NCBI GenBank assembly: GCA_905182995.1
Contig: CAJJDP010000100.1
Span: 203,403-267,402, forward strand
From: Paramecium octaurelia
Lineage: Eukaryota > Ciliophora > Oligohymenophorea > Peniculida > Parameciidae
Reading direction: 5' to 3'
DNA length: 64,000 nt
Shown: positions 14,001-26,272 of the stretch, piece by piece
Layout: every line of letters begins with the position of its first letter
How positions within the stretch are numbered: position 1 is the first letter of the stretch
Made by a program: the position numbers and the translations under genes
The notes under the pieces: model-generated
What the model was told of the DNA's origin: nothing
Seen by the model: only the letters and a program-made list of their open reading frames with translations
Databases searched by the model: none

Positions 14001-14011
14001 TAATGTTGCAT
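11008..14011 (-). CDS. IQ-DH-PH-PX-FERM protein (RhoGEF fused to sorting-nexin-like half)
   Basis: 952 aa, ATG 14011, TGA 11010-11008, six introns: 13775-13796, 13480-13505, 12556-12577, 12072-12096, 11589-11612 (3n), 11258-11283; the exon total is divisible by three. Order: IQ motif (IILIQSYYRMHSCKIKY, about 75-95); DH domain about 105-280 with the diagnostic LIKPVQRLPKYVLLLKDLI; PH-like segment about 310-430; PX about 445-560 with RYSSLIKLENMIRKQFP and IPHLSKN; FERM about 613-952: F1 (IKIMFPDEFYIFLP), F2, then FYGLQHFNIEI and the F3 start TLGVKYDRFIIHN. DH-PH domains activate Rho-family GTPases; PX binds phosphoinositides; FERM binds membrane-protein tails; IQ suggests calmodulin. Each splice is backed by domain continuity. 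Substrate GTPase unknown. Confidence 0.85.
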
Positions 14012-14053
14012 TTGTGTAATAATTAATTATAATAGTTTATTTTTACAAATTAA

Positions 14054-15404
14054 TCAATGTTATTTAATTTGAGGTAGTTTCTTAGAATCCTAATTTAGAT
14101 TCCATAGTTTCTAGAATTCCACAGACTTCGTTCTGTCTCTCGATAAACTCCCATGTTCCTCGTGTCTCTCCTTTATTAACTATCGATTCACATGTTATTC
14201 AAACAGTCTCATATGATTTTTCCCTGGATTGTTGAGTTCCATGAAATTGAACAATCCTCCATCATTGAGACTGATGGCCCTATTGATTTTTATGGATGAC
14301 GCCTTCGATCTTGGTGATGCAATGTGCAGGAATCTGCAAAGAATAGAATATATGGAATTACTGTTCAAATGGTTTTTTGAGAGATCCATGAATTATCGTT
14401 GGCAAAGTGCTTGTTTGAGTTTGTGTCTACTTGATCTTTTAAAGAATGAGATTTTCCTTCAGTTTCATTTTGTCCTCCAATTGTTTAATGAGATTGGGGG
14501 CATACGTGTGGCAATAATCATCAATCTAATACAATTTAATATTTACTTCAAAAACAAAAGCGGTTGTCTTCTTAAAATATTAGGTCTTAGCTGTATATTT
14601 GTATAATCTGGGGACAGAACTCGAGAATGCCTCTTCTCCAAAACTGTCATTGTCACAAGCAATTGTAACTCTCTGGAGTTTGCCATCCTCATTCTCAGCA
14701 TAGATCTAGGAGTAATTTCAATTGCATGTACATACTTCCACTTCTCCCGAGATGATGAAATAGACTTTATTGGCAGATTGATTGGCTGAATAAATTTTGA
14801 CATTATTCAAAAAATTTTCCTTCTTCAATTTCTTAATAAAAGGAATAAATTCAATTGGCTTAATATCTGGAAATTGTATTCTAAAATATTCCACTTCTTC
14901 TTTGTATTTTGCAAATTAGAATCCGTAGACTGATATCTAACTATAATATTGCACATACCTCATGGATCGAAATGAAACTTAATGAGATAGCCGTACAATC
15001 AGTGAGGGCCATTATTTTGTATTTAGAAAAGGCAGTCTTTTTATATATTTCTGCTTGAAAAAGGTGTTCTGGTGGTTATAATTTAGTAACAAGTTTTTGC
15101 TTCTTCTGATCAGTTTTAATCAAAGACAACGACCCTTCAAGCAATATTAGCACACTTTCAACGGAGTCGGCTATTTAGATACCTGAGATGTACCTTAATG
15201 CTTATAGACTTATCCTTTTTTCAAGTAGAGAAGTTAGCTGTACTTGAATGCACTTTGAGTGAATGTGTCTGTTTTCAAGACCTATTTGTAAAAGCTGAAG
15301 AAGGGCAGACGATTGAGTTGCTATTCACATTGTGAAGCGAGTTTAGGATTGTTCAAATTTTTTAGAATTGTAATGATGGACTCATATTTGTTTATTTCTG
15401 TCAT
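14054..15404 (-). CDS. protein with two cyclic-nucleotide-binding domains
   Basis: 415 aa, ATG 15404, TGA 14056-14054, introns 15171-15193, 14937-14958, 14706-14735, 14334-14361; exons sum to a multiple of three. First CNB domain: LPFFSFYKQ, YLKKGQVYKHQ, SVLILLEGSLSLI, then a C-helix region with KYKIMALTDCTAISLS. Second: FIPFIKKLKKENFLNN, KVYFIISGEVEIYAEN and the phosphate-cassette position DNDSFGEEAFSSS. The C-terminal 130 residues are basic and hydrophilic (HGSLKKPFEQ, RLFEQHVNRQ). No kinase or channel region is present, so it resembles a regulatory-subunit-like or free CNB protein. The second cassette lacks the usual Arg-Ala-Ala/Thr, so nucleotide binding is uncertain. It lies 42 bp upstream of the DH-PH gene, same strand. 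Confidence 0.8.
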
Positions 15405-16547
15405 GAAAATTAATGCACATCCTGAAAAGAAATTAGAAGGAATACTTAAACAGGAATCTCAGTTCAATAATGCTAAAAGGATGATCAAGCAGTTGAGTAT
15501 GAAACATTAATGTTACTTGTTTAGAGAAAGACATTCAAGGGTTGCCGAACATGGATTATGAAGACAATTCGATCAATCTTTATAATTACATTGTGAATCG
15601 CAAACCAGAGCATCCACAATCCATTAATGTTACTGCACGTCCTTTGAATAAGAGAACCAGAACCTTTTCATTTGATCTCCAAAAGCCTTCACCATTTGAT
15701 GTCTAAACGAAACAATTGCGTTTCGGAAGTCGACAAGGAACGAGACTGCGCATGAAAAAAGAACAACAAATCAGGAGAAGAAGTTGCCACTGTACCAATT
15801 GTGGACAAGATAACACCAAAATAGTTCATCTCATGTACAAAGGTGCCATTCGTCATCATTAACTGGAATATGCAAATCAATAAAACAAAAAAAAACAGTT
15901 TATTGAAGATGCCATCCTTTTCTGTAAATTTCCATCTCTATTTTATATCCCCAGCAAAGAAACTCTCTAGGAAGTTGACTCTATTCAAAATTAAGTTCTC
16001 ATCCACCAACACAAACTTCAGAAAACGTTGTAATTCCTGTGACACTCACATCCCTTATGAATAACTCATCCAAGCCAAATAGATCCATCAACAACTTCTT
16101 CAGAGAAAAGATACTCACACCAAAACACAATTCAGACATAACTTCCTCGTTAAGAGACAATAAACAATCAATGACAAACTGCTTCTCATACCCATCAAAA
16201 CTCTCAAAACTGTCCAAGACGCACAAATACCTATCAAATCAATACCTACTCAACCCACCAACACTCCCTCAAAAGCACCTAAGAAAAAACAAACCAACAA
16301 AACCTTCCTCCCAGTCACTCGCTCAATACTCCCTCAGCTCACTCCAACATCCAAATTTACTCTTTCTACTAATAAATCTATCGACTTCCAATTAAAATAT
16401 TAATTAAACCAATCTATCAAGCAATTGCAACGATCTGCTCTAGTATCCAAAAAGAATTCGCTCTCCAATATTACTAATCCGTATCGCAACATCTCCTCAT
16501 TAGATTATCTATTGAAGGTAAGAAGAAGACAGGTTAATAATTATTGA
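15403..16547 (+). CDS. basic protein with two CxxC knuckles
   Basis: 361 aa if started at ATG 15403, introns 15497-15524 (28 nt) and 15924-15954 (31 nt), stop TGA 16545-16547. The first intron joins NAKRMIKQL to KKDIQGLPNMDYED in frame. A shorter start at 15551 (MDYEDNS) is possible. Zinc-type motifs: CHCTNCGQDN near residue 120 and RCNSCDTHIPYE about 70 residues later. Between them lies a K/Q-rich helix. The C-terminal half is very rich in K, Q, S, T and P (APKKKQTNKTF). Nucleic-acid or cytoskeletal binding would fit, but no family is recognised. With the longer start, its ATG overlaps the ATG of the opposite-strand CNB gene. Confidence 0.6.
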
Positions 16548-16588
16548 AACTTCATTAAATTTAAAATAAACCAAAATTTAAATAATGA

Positions 16589-17652
16589 TCAATATTTGAA
16601 ATCTGTCTATGATAAGAATTCTTATTATTTTTAATTCAATTAAATTTAACAAAGTCTATAAATATATCTTAAAGCCATTTCCATATTCTCAATCTCATTA
16701 TCATTTTGAATTTGCACTAACACTGCAATCAAATCACCAAGCTATCGATAATTCATCTATTCCATTCTCTTGATTGTATAAAAGATGCAGCTATAAGCTA
16801 TGGTGCTTTGATGGAATAATGTTGTATCGTAATACTATGAAACAAATCGTAATAGATTTAAACTGCATTTATAAATTGCTTATAGTTTCATCTTCATCAA
16901 AGAATTGTTAACAATATTTGAACCTTTCACTTTGTAATACCGAAACTCCAAGTCACGCATTATGTAATCAAAGTTTCTGAAATAGTTTGGCATTTCTATT
17001 TAGTATTGTATAGTTTTTAAGATTTAAAATTGACATTTTGCAAGTTAATCTTCAGTTATTTTCTTACCACTTAATTAGACAAGTTATTATGAAGTCAAAC
17101 AATAAATGTCTTTCTATTTCGAAGCCAAACTCAAACAACTTATTCCGATAGTTAGGAGTTCCTTATTGCTCAGATTATATGGATATTTCTGTAGGAACCT
17201 ATCAAAAATGGAAATGGTTAAAAAATATGTCTCATTCGAAGTGTTATCGTAAGAACTCAACACATAGCCTATCAAACACAGAAGTTTGTTCCTCTTGAAT
17301 TCACAAATCGAATGATGCTTTAAGGATTCTTGGGTCTTTAAAAGGACTAAGATTGTATAAATACATTCATGTGATCCAATTTCAGTGGATACGAGAAATG
17401 AAGATGATAGTTTTAGAACCATTATGTTTGTTCATAGTACGAGTATTGGAAGGGATTTGAATCGCTTTCATTCATGATTTCCTACTCAAAGTCATCCAAT
17501 TAAATCCACTCAAATTGCAAATTCTATGTATCCATGTAATTCACTTAGTGTTTTTTCATCGGAGTGACAGGGATGGTATTCTGAGAAATAGGGGACTTGG
17601 TTTGGATGTTACGGAAGGACTTTTCAAAGTTTGTAATGTCAGAGAAATACAT
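16589..17652 (-). CDS. cyclin
   Basis: 344 aa if one 29-nt intron at 17336-17364 (ends AAAG) is removed; TGA 16591-16589. The cyclin box is clear: QESLKHHSICEFKRNKLLCL, then ETYFLTISIFDRFLQKYPYN (the conserved DRFL helix) and LLTIGISCLSLASK. The C-terminal box follows (GKKITEDQLAKCQ, TLFHQSTIAYSCIFY). The N-terminal 100 residues are hydrophilic with T/S-P sites (IPVTPMKK). It should bind and activate a cyclin-dependent kinase; the subtype cannot be fixed. The join upstream of the box is the weak point, since the intron has no TAG end, and translation from an internal ATG at 17422 is the alternative. Confidence 0.75.
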
Positions 17653-17679
17653 GTTGATTAAATTAAATTATAAATTACT

Positions 17680-18664
17680 TCATAATTGTAGTTTCCCTTT
17701 CTTCTTTCCATTAATTAATTCGTAGATTTCATCATTATAATAAATTTCTAATAATTATTTGATCGATTTCTTTTTCCTTGTTAACACACTCAAATCAGCA
17801 CCGTTTTGCAAGAACAACTTAAATAATTGAGGATCCTTTTGTCTGATAGCCAAGTGAACAGGGTAGTAACCTTTATGATTTGGACTATTAAGAATGTTTT
17901 AGGATATTTCCTTTTGTTTGAATAAAGATTGCAATTCACCGACATCCCCCTCATCAATCAATTAAAAAAAATACTTTTAGAAGTCAGTCAACTTAGATTC
18001 TTTATATCTTTCTCTTAGTTCTTGCAAAGTTAATTAGGAATCATGCAATCTTTAATTGACAACTTGTTTGATTTATTGAGTGTCTCTTAGATTACCTTGG
18101 CTTGGTTGTCGTTTGATGGCTGGGAAGTATATGAGTTGTTGAGGTGGTTTAGATTTTTGATTGGTCCTTTGAAGATCTTAGATCGATGGATCCACGAGAT
18201 AGGTTCCATTAAAGACTTTGCAGGTGTTCAATTTGGATTTGAGTACGATTTTGCTAATTTCATAACAGAATTCTGTACAGATGTTCTTCCAATTGGTTGA
18301 GTTCTTGATCTTCATGTGAATAATCAGGTTTCTTGAAATAGAGTGGCAACCCATTAGATTTTACTTTCGGTCTAAACTAAAGAGTATGAGATGATGGAAA
18401 TACCTTGGACAATATTTTGCCTGCATCTCCTTCCAATTTTTAGTTCTTTGTACTTAGAGATTGGTGCAACACATTGAGTTCTTCATTCTTCAATTAACTT
18501 ACATTTAGTAAATTCATTGACACAATTCTCTAATCGATATTCCCACTTTTTAGATATTCTTACAAGGCTCTTTTGTGAATCTAATACATGAGGTTCTCAC
18601 CCACATGCAATTTGTTCTTGATTACAGGAAGCGAGGATTATTATTATTGCGATAAACTACTCAT
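17680..18664 (-). CDS. ankyrin-repeat protein
   Basis: About 310 aa, ATG 18664, TGA 17682-17680. Intron 18254-18278 (25 nt) is needed for the frame; 18377-18403 (27 nt, TTTAG end) is intron-like but its retention would be silent. The N-terminal 200 residues are Q/K/E-rich with a helical segment (LTLQELRERYKESKLTDFQ). The C-terminus has about two ankyrin repeats: DEGDVGELQSLFKQKE, then HKGYYPVHLAIRQKDPQLFK and LFLQNGADLSVL. Ankyrin repeats mediate protein binding; partner unknown. It ends 27 bp before the cyclin start. Confidence 0.75.
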
Positions 18665-18705
18665 AATATTTTTATGTTAATTTATTTATAATGATACATT
18701 TTCCA

Positions 18706-20346
<1,641 letters not shown>

Positions 20347-20707
20347 CAATTATTTTTTATAATAATCAAATCAATAAACTACGCACACTTATTGTAATAA
20401 CCAAAGAATCTGACTGAATTTAAATGACATCATTAACTTATCATTAACTGTCTTGCTCAAAATATTCAAAAATTGTTTCAAGAAACAATATAGACTAAGT
20501 AGGAATATATATAACAATAATTCTACGTTGATGAGATGAATGCGTTATTTAGCAAGTTTCAATTTTAGTGTGATGTGTCAAAATAAATTCACATAATATA
20601 TAAATTATTTTTATAATTCAATCCGGGAAACCCTAACGAACACATACAGGTTCACAAATACAATTAGAACATATATATTATTACATGACGATATATAATT
20701 ATTTTTA
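20347..20707. other. intergenic
   Basis: About 360 bp between the copine start (20346) and the stop of the next - strand gene (20708). AT-rich; I see no reading frame or structured element. It should carry the copine promoter. Confidence 0.5.
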
Positions 20708-21477
20708 TCATTTTTTAATTGAATTCCAAGATTGAGGATGAAACTCTTTTGGCAATTTAAGGAGAGGCTTTGAAAAATTAGTTTTAATTATTGACTTTTA
20801 ATTACCACCAGCATTTACGATTTTAGCAAATTAAGACTTAGTCTTGTTGTCTCGTTCTTCGTCTTGCAATTTTCCAAAACTATAATTTTAATCGTTTTGA
20901 ATCACTTTAACTTAAGGGTTCTTCTAAAACATTGGAACTTAGAATTCATTTGATTGCGGAGTGGCTAATTATGGGAATCGAGTAGCAGGAGAGCATAATT
21001 CAGCAGACTTGGGAGGATACTATAGAGCTATTTTAATATTTTATTTTGGTGGTGATTTATTCTTCAAGAGCTTTGCAATAAGATGCTCCTTTCTCTTATT
21101 TTCTTCAAGTAGAGTCTTATTTTTTAATTCTAGATAATGAATCACTTCAACTTGTTCCTTGGGGGACATCAGACGAGGACTAGATATGAGAGTAGAATTT
21201 GTATTGGACTTCTTCAACCTTGCACTCTACTCTCTACTTGTATCAGGGATTCCTTTCTTGAATGTGTTTGATTAAATACTTTTTTTGTTAATTTATTCGG
21301 ATTCATATATTTAGATAAGGGGTAATCTATGGCTGTCGATTCAAATCTACTGTCCCAAGATGTCAAATCATCCCGAATTTCCTCCTTAATTTGACTACTC
21401 CTTAAAGAATCAGATGGTAATTGAGTGTTCAATTTCTTAGCTGAAGTTGATTGATTCATTTTGGGTTTCGTCTTCAT
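20708..21477 (-). CDS. hydrophilic protein with short coiled coil
   Basis: 248 aa, ATG 21477 (MKTKPKMNQSTSAKK), TGA 20710-20708, one intron at 21257-21279 (23 nt, GTATTT...CAAG) which joins NKLTKK to KGIPDTSREQ and keeps the frame for 180 more codons. Content: Ser/Lys/Asn-rich ends, a short coiled coil (VEVIHYLELKNKTLLEENKR), and a C-terminus rich in K, P and S. No domain recognised; low complexity suggests a structural or regulatory linker protein. Confidence 0.65.
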
Positions 21478-21682
21478 TATAAAATATAAAAATTATTAAA
21501 TAATTACTAAGCTACACTATATCTAAAGATTCAAACCAACTAAACCCTTTTGCTGAAAAAGTCAATTAGAACCGTAAAAGGGCAAAACCAATTCGATTAG
21601 ATGAAATAATTGCATAATATAACTTAGTATATGGAATTTATTTCCCAAAGTACTTTTAGTTATAAATAATAATAAATAAACA

Positions 21683-23053
21683 TCATTGACTGATTTTAAT
21701 TTGTTCTTCTTACTGAGTTGATTTCTAACTGTTTTATGAATGGAAGTGAACGTAAACATAGTTGGACATATGTATTGATTCACTTTTACTTGGCAATTTG
21801 ATTTCAGAAAAAAGGGAGTTTGTAGATTCTATCTCTTGAATACCTTCACTCTCAGATTCAGTGGATGATTTGGTGCTATCAACTTATATGAACTTTTGAG
21901 ATTTGATTTTCGGAAAGTATTATATCTTAACTTGCTTATAGAATCGCTTGAAATTCTCATCCGAACTATCTAATAATAGACCGTAAAGAGAAAACAAGTC
22001 AACCAATTTCATCACTCCAATCTGACTCCTCAAATTTTTCAGAAACTCTTTGTATTTAAATGTTTTCTGAACTGTCTTGGATATGCATTTGTATAGAAAA
22101 TGCAATTGTTAATTTTGTTTAATTTCTGATATATCGCCATAGTAAACAATAAAGGCTACGAGCTTGTTGTATTCATAGACTGACTGAATTTCTACACTGC
22201 AGTAGATATGCGACTGTGCACTATCCTTTATTCCTTGCCTCAATTGTGATATCATTTCATGATACTCTAACTTTGGAGAGAGGATTAATATGAGATCATG
22301 TGCCAAATCCAAGTACTCCCAAATCACACTGTATATAGGGATATCGTGAAGGAACAGTAAATCTAAAAGTATAAATAGCTTATTTTACTCACAATGGCAG
22401 TGTCTAGTTTAACGGTGATATCAGATTTAGATATGAAATGTAACTTATTCTAGCAATTCAAAACTTCAATTCCTTTTTCTAAGATTGGTCTAAAGACTTG
22501 AGTTTCTTCTATGAAATATATCTATTGACTGGACGAGAGGTGCTTAAGCAAGAAGCTTCCTGTCGGATCATGAGCAATCAATAGTTTATCATTTTTGACT
22601 CTTCGATAGGTCAACTCAGTCAGGATATTGGGCACAAGTGATTTTACAAATTTGACTTCCTAAAGAGGAGTGATCTATTTTAATACAATTGGAATTTAAG
22701 TACATCAAAGAACGACTTAATATCATAGAGAATTCTCATTATAAACGCTGTAAATGTATCTTTCAATTTTGCGATGGATTATTGATTGACTTTGATTGAT
22801 TTCACTAATAATCCATCTCCTTAATGCATTAACATAGATTCTTCATAATCAGTTTTTGATTCCTTAATTTAAACATAAAATATGCTACTTCTAGTTTTTA
22901 GTAAGGGGAACATTCATATTCATCAAAGAATTAAGACTTTTCTTATTAACTTTTATCGTACTCATACAAAAAATCTGTGTATTCTTGACTAACTCTATTG
23001 CAGTCTTGAGCAATGTTAATACTATTTCGACTGGCAGGATTATTTAAATTCAT
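21683..23053 (-). CDS. unknown protein, 429 aa
   Basis: ATG 23053 (MNLNNPASRNSI), TGA 21685-21683, introns 22863-22888, 22675-22703 and 22363-22388; exons total a multiple of three. N-terminal 60 residues are hydrophilic and acidic (EYDKSQQEKSQFFDEYE). The central 280 residues look like an all-helical globular domain with many L, I, H and Y (LLIAHDPTGSFLLKHLSSS, YSVIWEYLDLAHDLILILS). The C-terminus is Ser/Glu-rich (DSTKSSTESESEGIQEIE). I do not recognise the family. The frame across all three introns is consistent, so the gene itself is likely real. Confidence 0.65.
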
Positions 23054-23172
23054 TTTGGATTAAAGAGTAGTTCTATTTGTGTTTTAAGCATGTTCCTATT
23101 CTTTGTTTTTCTTTGTCAATCCACAAAGGCAGAACATATTTTACAATTATATTTATTTTTTTATAACAGAAT

Positions 23173-23778
23173 ATGAATGGTATTGCATACCCTTTCGATT
23201 TGCTGTAGAATGAGGAAAAACTTCACTTGTTTTAAAATATCAAAGCCAAAATTTATGGATAAAACGACGCTTAAATTTCATTAGAGCCAATTCCTGGATC
23301 CCTTTTTATCACGAATGTCAGAATATGTTGGTTCAACTTCCCGAAAAAGATGGAAGAATTGTCTCCTTAAGAGAGATAACTAGTTGAAACCATTCAAGTT
23401 AAGCATGGACAAAAAAAGGAATTGTGGTAATCATTGAATCTGAATGGCAAATCTTTTATGTTCATTTATCCTCGATTATTATCTCACGGTTTACAGGGTA
23501 ACAAGTTGCGTTGTTTCATTGGAGAATTGGAGGCAGAAGAAGATGTCTATATTCAGTAGAGCAAAAGTACTGGACTGGAAGACTTCCTAGAGTAAGACAA
23601 TCCTGTGAATATCGTGGATTTAGAGAGAGGGAAATATTAAGTAATTATTCTAATTCAACTTTAGATAGAATTTGATCTCTAGCTTTTAGATAAACAGACT
23701 CAGGATGAGATTTTCGATCTAGTCACTGAATACTCTATAAATCAATAAGATTCAAGTGATTCTGAACAAAGTAATTGA
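23173..23778 (+). CDS. pICln-like (methylosome subunit) protein
   Basis: 193 aa, ATG 23173, TGA 23776-23778, with a probable 24-nt intron at 23641-23664 (3n, TTTAG end; retention would add 8 residues). The order of features matches the PH-like fold of pICln/CLNS1A: PGSLFITNVRICWFN (family: GxLYIxxxRLxW), then FMFIYPRLLSHGLQGNKLR (family: YPxIxLHAIS) followed by CFIGELE, and a late acidic tail (DSSDSEQSN). pICln chaperones Sm proteins for the PRMT5 methylosome. The match is by pattern only; another PH/GRAM-like protein is possible. Confidence 0.6.
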
Positions 23779-23942
23779 TTTTTATTATAGTATATATAAA
23801 ACAAATTAAATATTTAATAGTTAGAAAGTAAAAGTAAAATGACAGATGACAGGAATAATAACCAGGCAAAAATATATGACAGACAAGGTTAAATTCGAAA
23901 GACAATGTATAAAGTTATTAAACGCATTAATCCTGACTAGCA

Positions 23943-25166
23943 ATGCAAAAGGTTAATATTGAGACCGAATGGAAATATGTAAAATAAAATTGTAAACCTT
24001 GTAGTATTATTAATAATGTAGATCAAGGAGAATTTGCACTCTTAAGGGATTCTAAACTCTATGTAAACTGCCAGAACTTTATTTCTATTCCCAAAGACTT
24101 TGAAGAAACTGAATTCACTGTTTATGAAGGCGATATAGATGGATTTCATTTTTTACCCTATGGAAAGGGTGTATTTAAGAGCAAGACTGAAAGATTTGAA
24201 GGATTTTTCGCAGATGGATTTGCTTGTGATCTTTGCACCTTAGAAAAGTCGTAATTAAGTTCCAAAATTAAATGCTATTACTCATGGGGATAGAAACATG
24301 GCAAATACGAGGAAGAAAACAATAACTAACTAATTCAGGGTTTTTTTGAAAACGATTTGAAGTAAGGATTGTTCACTGAGAAGTAGAAAACCGCTGGCAA
24401 ACAAGAATATAAATACTACAAAAATGGAATAATGTAAAATTTTGACGGATAAACTTACGACAATCAATAAAAGAAACTTAGTACGACTACTCGTTATCTG
24501 TTCAATCATTAGGATTATTCAATTAATAACTTTACTTTCAAAGGTCTCTATTATGGAGAATGGCTTAATCAATTAATAGTAGATTATTATCTGCAATTGG
24601 TCATTGACTACTACAAGGATTCCCTTGCAGAATCAATCTACCATCTTAATACAATCGAATGCCAGGACATCTTTTCAAGTTAGATGATTGCAAAGGATTC
24701 GAAACCCATAATTCCACCAAAACTCCTAGAAATTAATTGTCTAATCTCTGATATCAAGAAATTAATTTTTATAATGAATGTTGATAGAGTACACTTTTTA
24801 GTGTTGGTATGCTAAAATTAGTAACTCTTCCTATTGAATTCATAGAAAAATATTCTTCAAGATAAAATTATCTTACAGAAAGTTGTAAAGATTATCCCTT
24901 CCATTAGCAAAGCAAAAAATAATTCAGAAAAACTTAAAATTGTAGAAGTAGGGCAATAACATAATAATTTTGATTGTGGAATTCACTCTATTTACAATAC
25001 ACTACTATAATACAAATACTGCGATAAAAAGGTTAATGAGATCGATTACCAAGCTACCAAAAAGATGATGGAGAAACTTAGAATACATGTAAAAAATGTT
25101 CTAATCAATGACTATGCCCATTTACTCCCCTAAATTTCTGATTCTAAATAAAATCATAGATATTGA
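23943..25166 (+). CDS. Ulp1/SENP-type (C48-like) cysteine protease
   Basis: 407 aa, ATG 23943, TGA 25164-25166, no intron needed. The C-terminal third carries the protease core: DRVHFLVLVCQNQQL with His284, oxyanion Gln338 in VGQQHNNFDCGIH and nucleophile Cys345 in DCGIH. The acidic third member, normally Asp in YDSL, appears as Asn in LFLLNSQ. The N-terminal 250 residues are not recognised; GEFALLRD, VNCQNF and aromatic G/Y/F-rich repeats (GVFKSKTERFEGFFADG) are weakly MORN-like. By family it removes SUMO or another ubiquitin-like protein. A short open stretch from ATG 23840 could be a 5' exon, but no splice connects it cleanly. Confidence 0.75.
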
Positions 25167-25218
25167 ATATCAATTGTTTATTTAATTATTTCCGCCTCCT
25201 TTAATTTATTAGTGTGAA

Positions 25219-26255
25219 TCAATATCTCATCTAAGCAAAGAATGTATTTTTACACTACAATTATAATGCTGGATAATAATGCTGATAAACATCAAATACC
25301 ATTTCCAATTGATTGAGCGCCTCTTCATATCTTTCAAGCTTGTAATAGCATTTAGCCACGGTGACTATCAATTTTATTTAATATTGGTCTTATTCTATGA
25401 AATCTTTTAGGTAAGCTATGCAATCCAAATATTATTATTTCTTAAATAGTATTAAGCCTTTCAAGTCAACCAATTAATATTCAGTCTAATAATTAAGAGG
25501 AACTCCATCTAATTAATTAGCTACTTGTTCAGCTTCTTCAATCTTATTAGTGAGGATCTTTAGTTTTACTTCAAGATTATAAATTACATACATTTTCTTA
25601 AATTTGCTATAATACAATTAGGATCCAATTACAAAAGAATTTGGCAATATTATAAAGACTATTCATACTCTTCTAGTTTAAGACAAGTGTCAATCAATCC
25701 AAATAGAGAATCTTTAAAGTCCTTTTTAATCTAATAGGCTGTCAAATAGTAGAGTTTGGCAGTATTATATTTATATTCACTTTTAAGTTCTTCTCCTAAT
25801 TTACTAAGGAATTTAGGAACTATAGAAATATATTTGGAGCATTTTGTAAATTGAGAGATAGCTTATACATGATCCTCCTTGCAGTAAAGAGTATATCCTA
25901 TCATATTTTAAGTTTAAACCTAATTCACCCATAGCTATGGGATTGTTTTCATCAACATTCAAGATTTGGTTATAAGTTTGGATGGCCTAAGTATAGTTGC
26001 CTATTTGAGTTTACAATTTCCCTTATGTGCTTGTATTCTTTAATGTTTACCTATCTTGATTAGCAGTTCATTCCTTTTCTCTCCTTTTTGATATGCCAAT
26101 TAATAAAAGTTGATGGCCTGTTTAAATAGTCCAATCTTGGTGGCCAGTTAGGCTTGTTTTATCAGTATTGGGGATGATTATTCACATTACTGATAAAGAT
26201 CGAATGCTTCTTCGTATTAATTCTAATTGATCAATTAATCAGCTAATTATTCCAT
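25219..26255 (-). CDS. TPR-repeat protein
   Basis: 320 aa, ATG 26255, TGA 25221-25219, introns 26022-26050 (29 nt), 25898-25919 (22 nt), 25569-25591 (23 nt). Nearly the whole protein is tetratricopeptide repeats: QYEEAFDLYQQCEQ, GLFKQAINFYQLAYQKGE, GNYTQAIQTYNQILNVDENN, YKYNTAKLYYLTAYQ, EYEQSLQYCQILLQLDPN, ERYEEALNQLEMVFD. The repeat register is preserved across every splice, which supports them, including two that end in AAG. TPR superhelices bind other proteins; partner unknown. Its ATG is 17 bp from the ATG of the divergent SAPS gene. Confidence 0.8.
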
Positions 26256-26272
26256 TATTATAATAAATTCTC

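Noticed and set aside
14229-14606. 125-codon + strand open frame
   Set aside because: Antisense shadow of the C-terminal part of the cyclic-nucleotide-binding protein; the - strand has clear CNB motifs.
15999-16226. 75-codon - strand open frame
   Set aside because: Lies opposite the CxxC gene, whose + frame continues with the RCNSC motif and a splice-consistent tail.
17114-17422. Cyclin starting at internal ATG 17422
   Set aside because: Possible, but upstream sequence to 17652 reads as protein with S/T-P sites and can be spliced in frame, so the longer model is preferred.
18097-18300. 67-codon + strand frame rich in Trp
   Set aside because: Antisense of the ankyrin gene.
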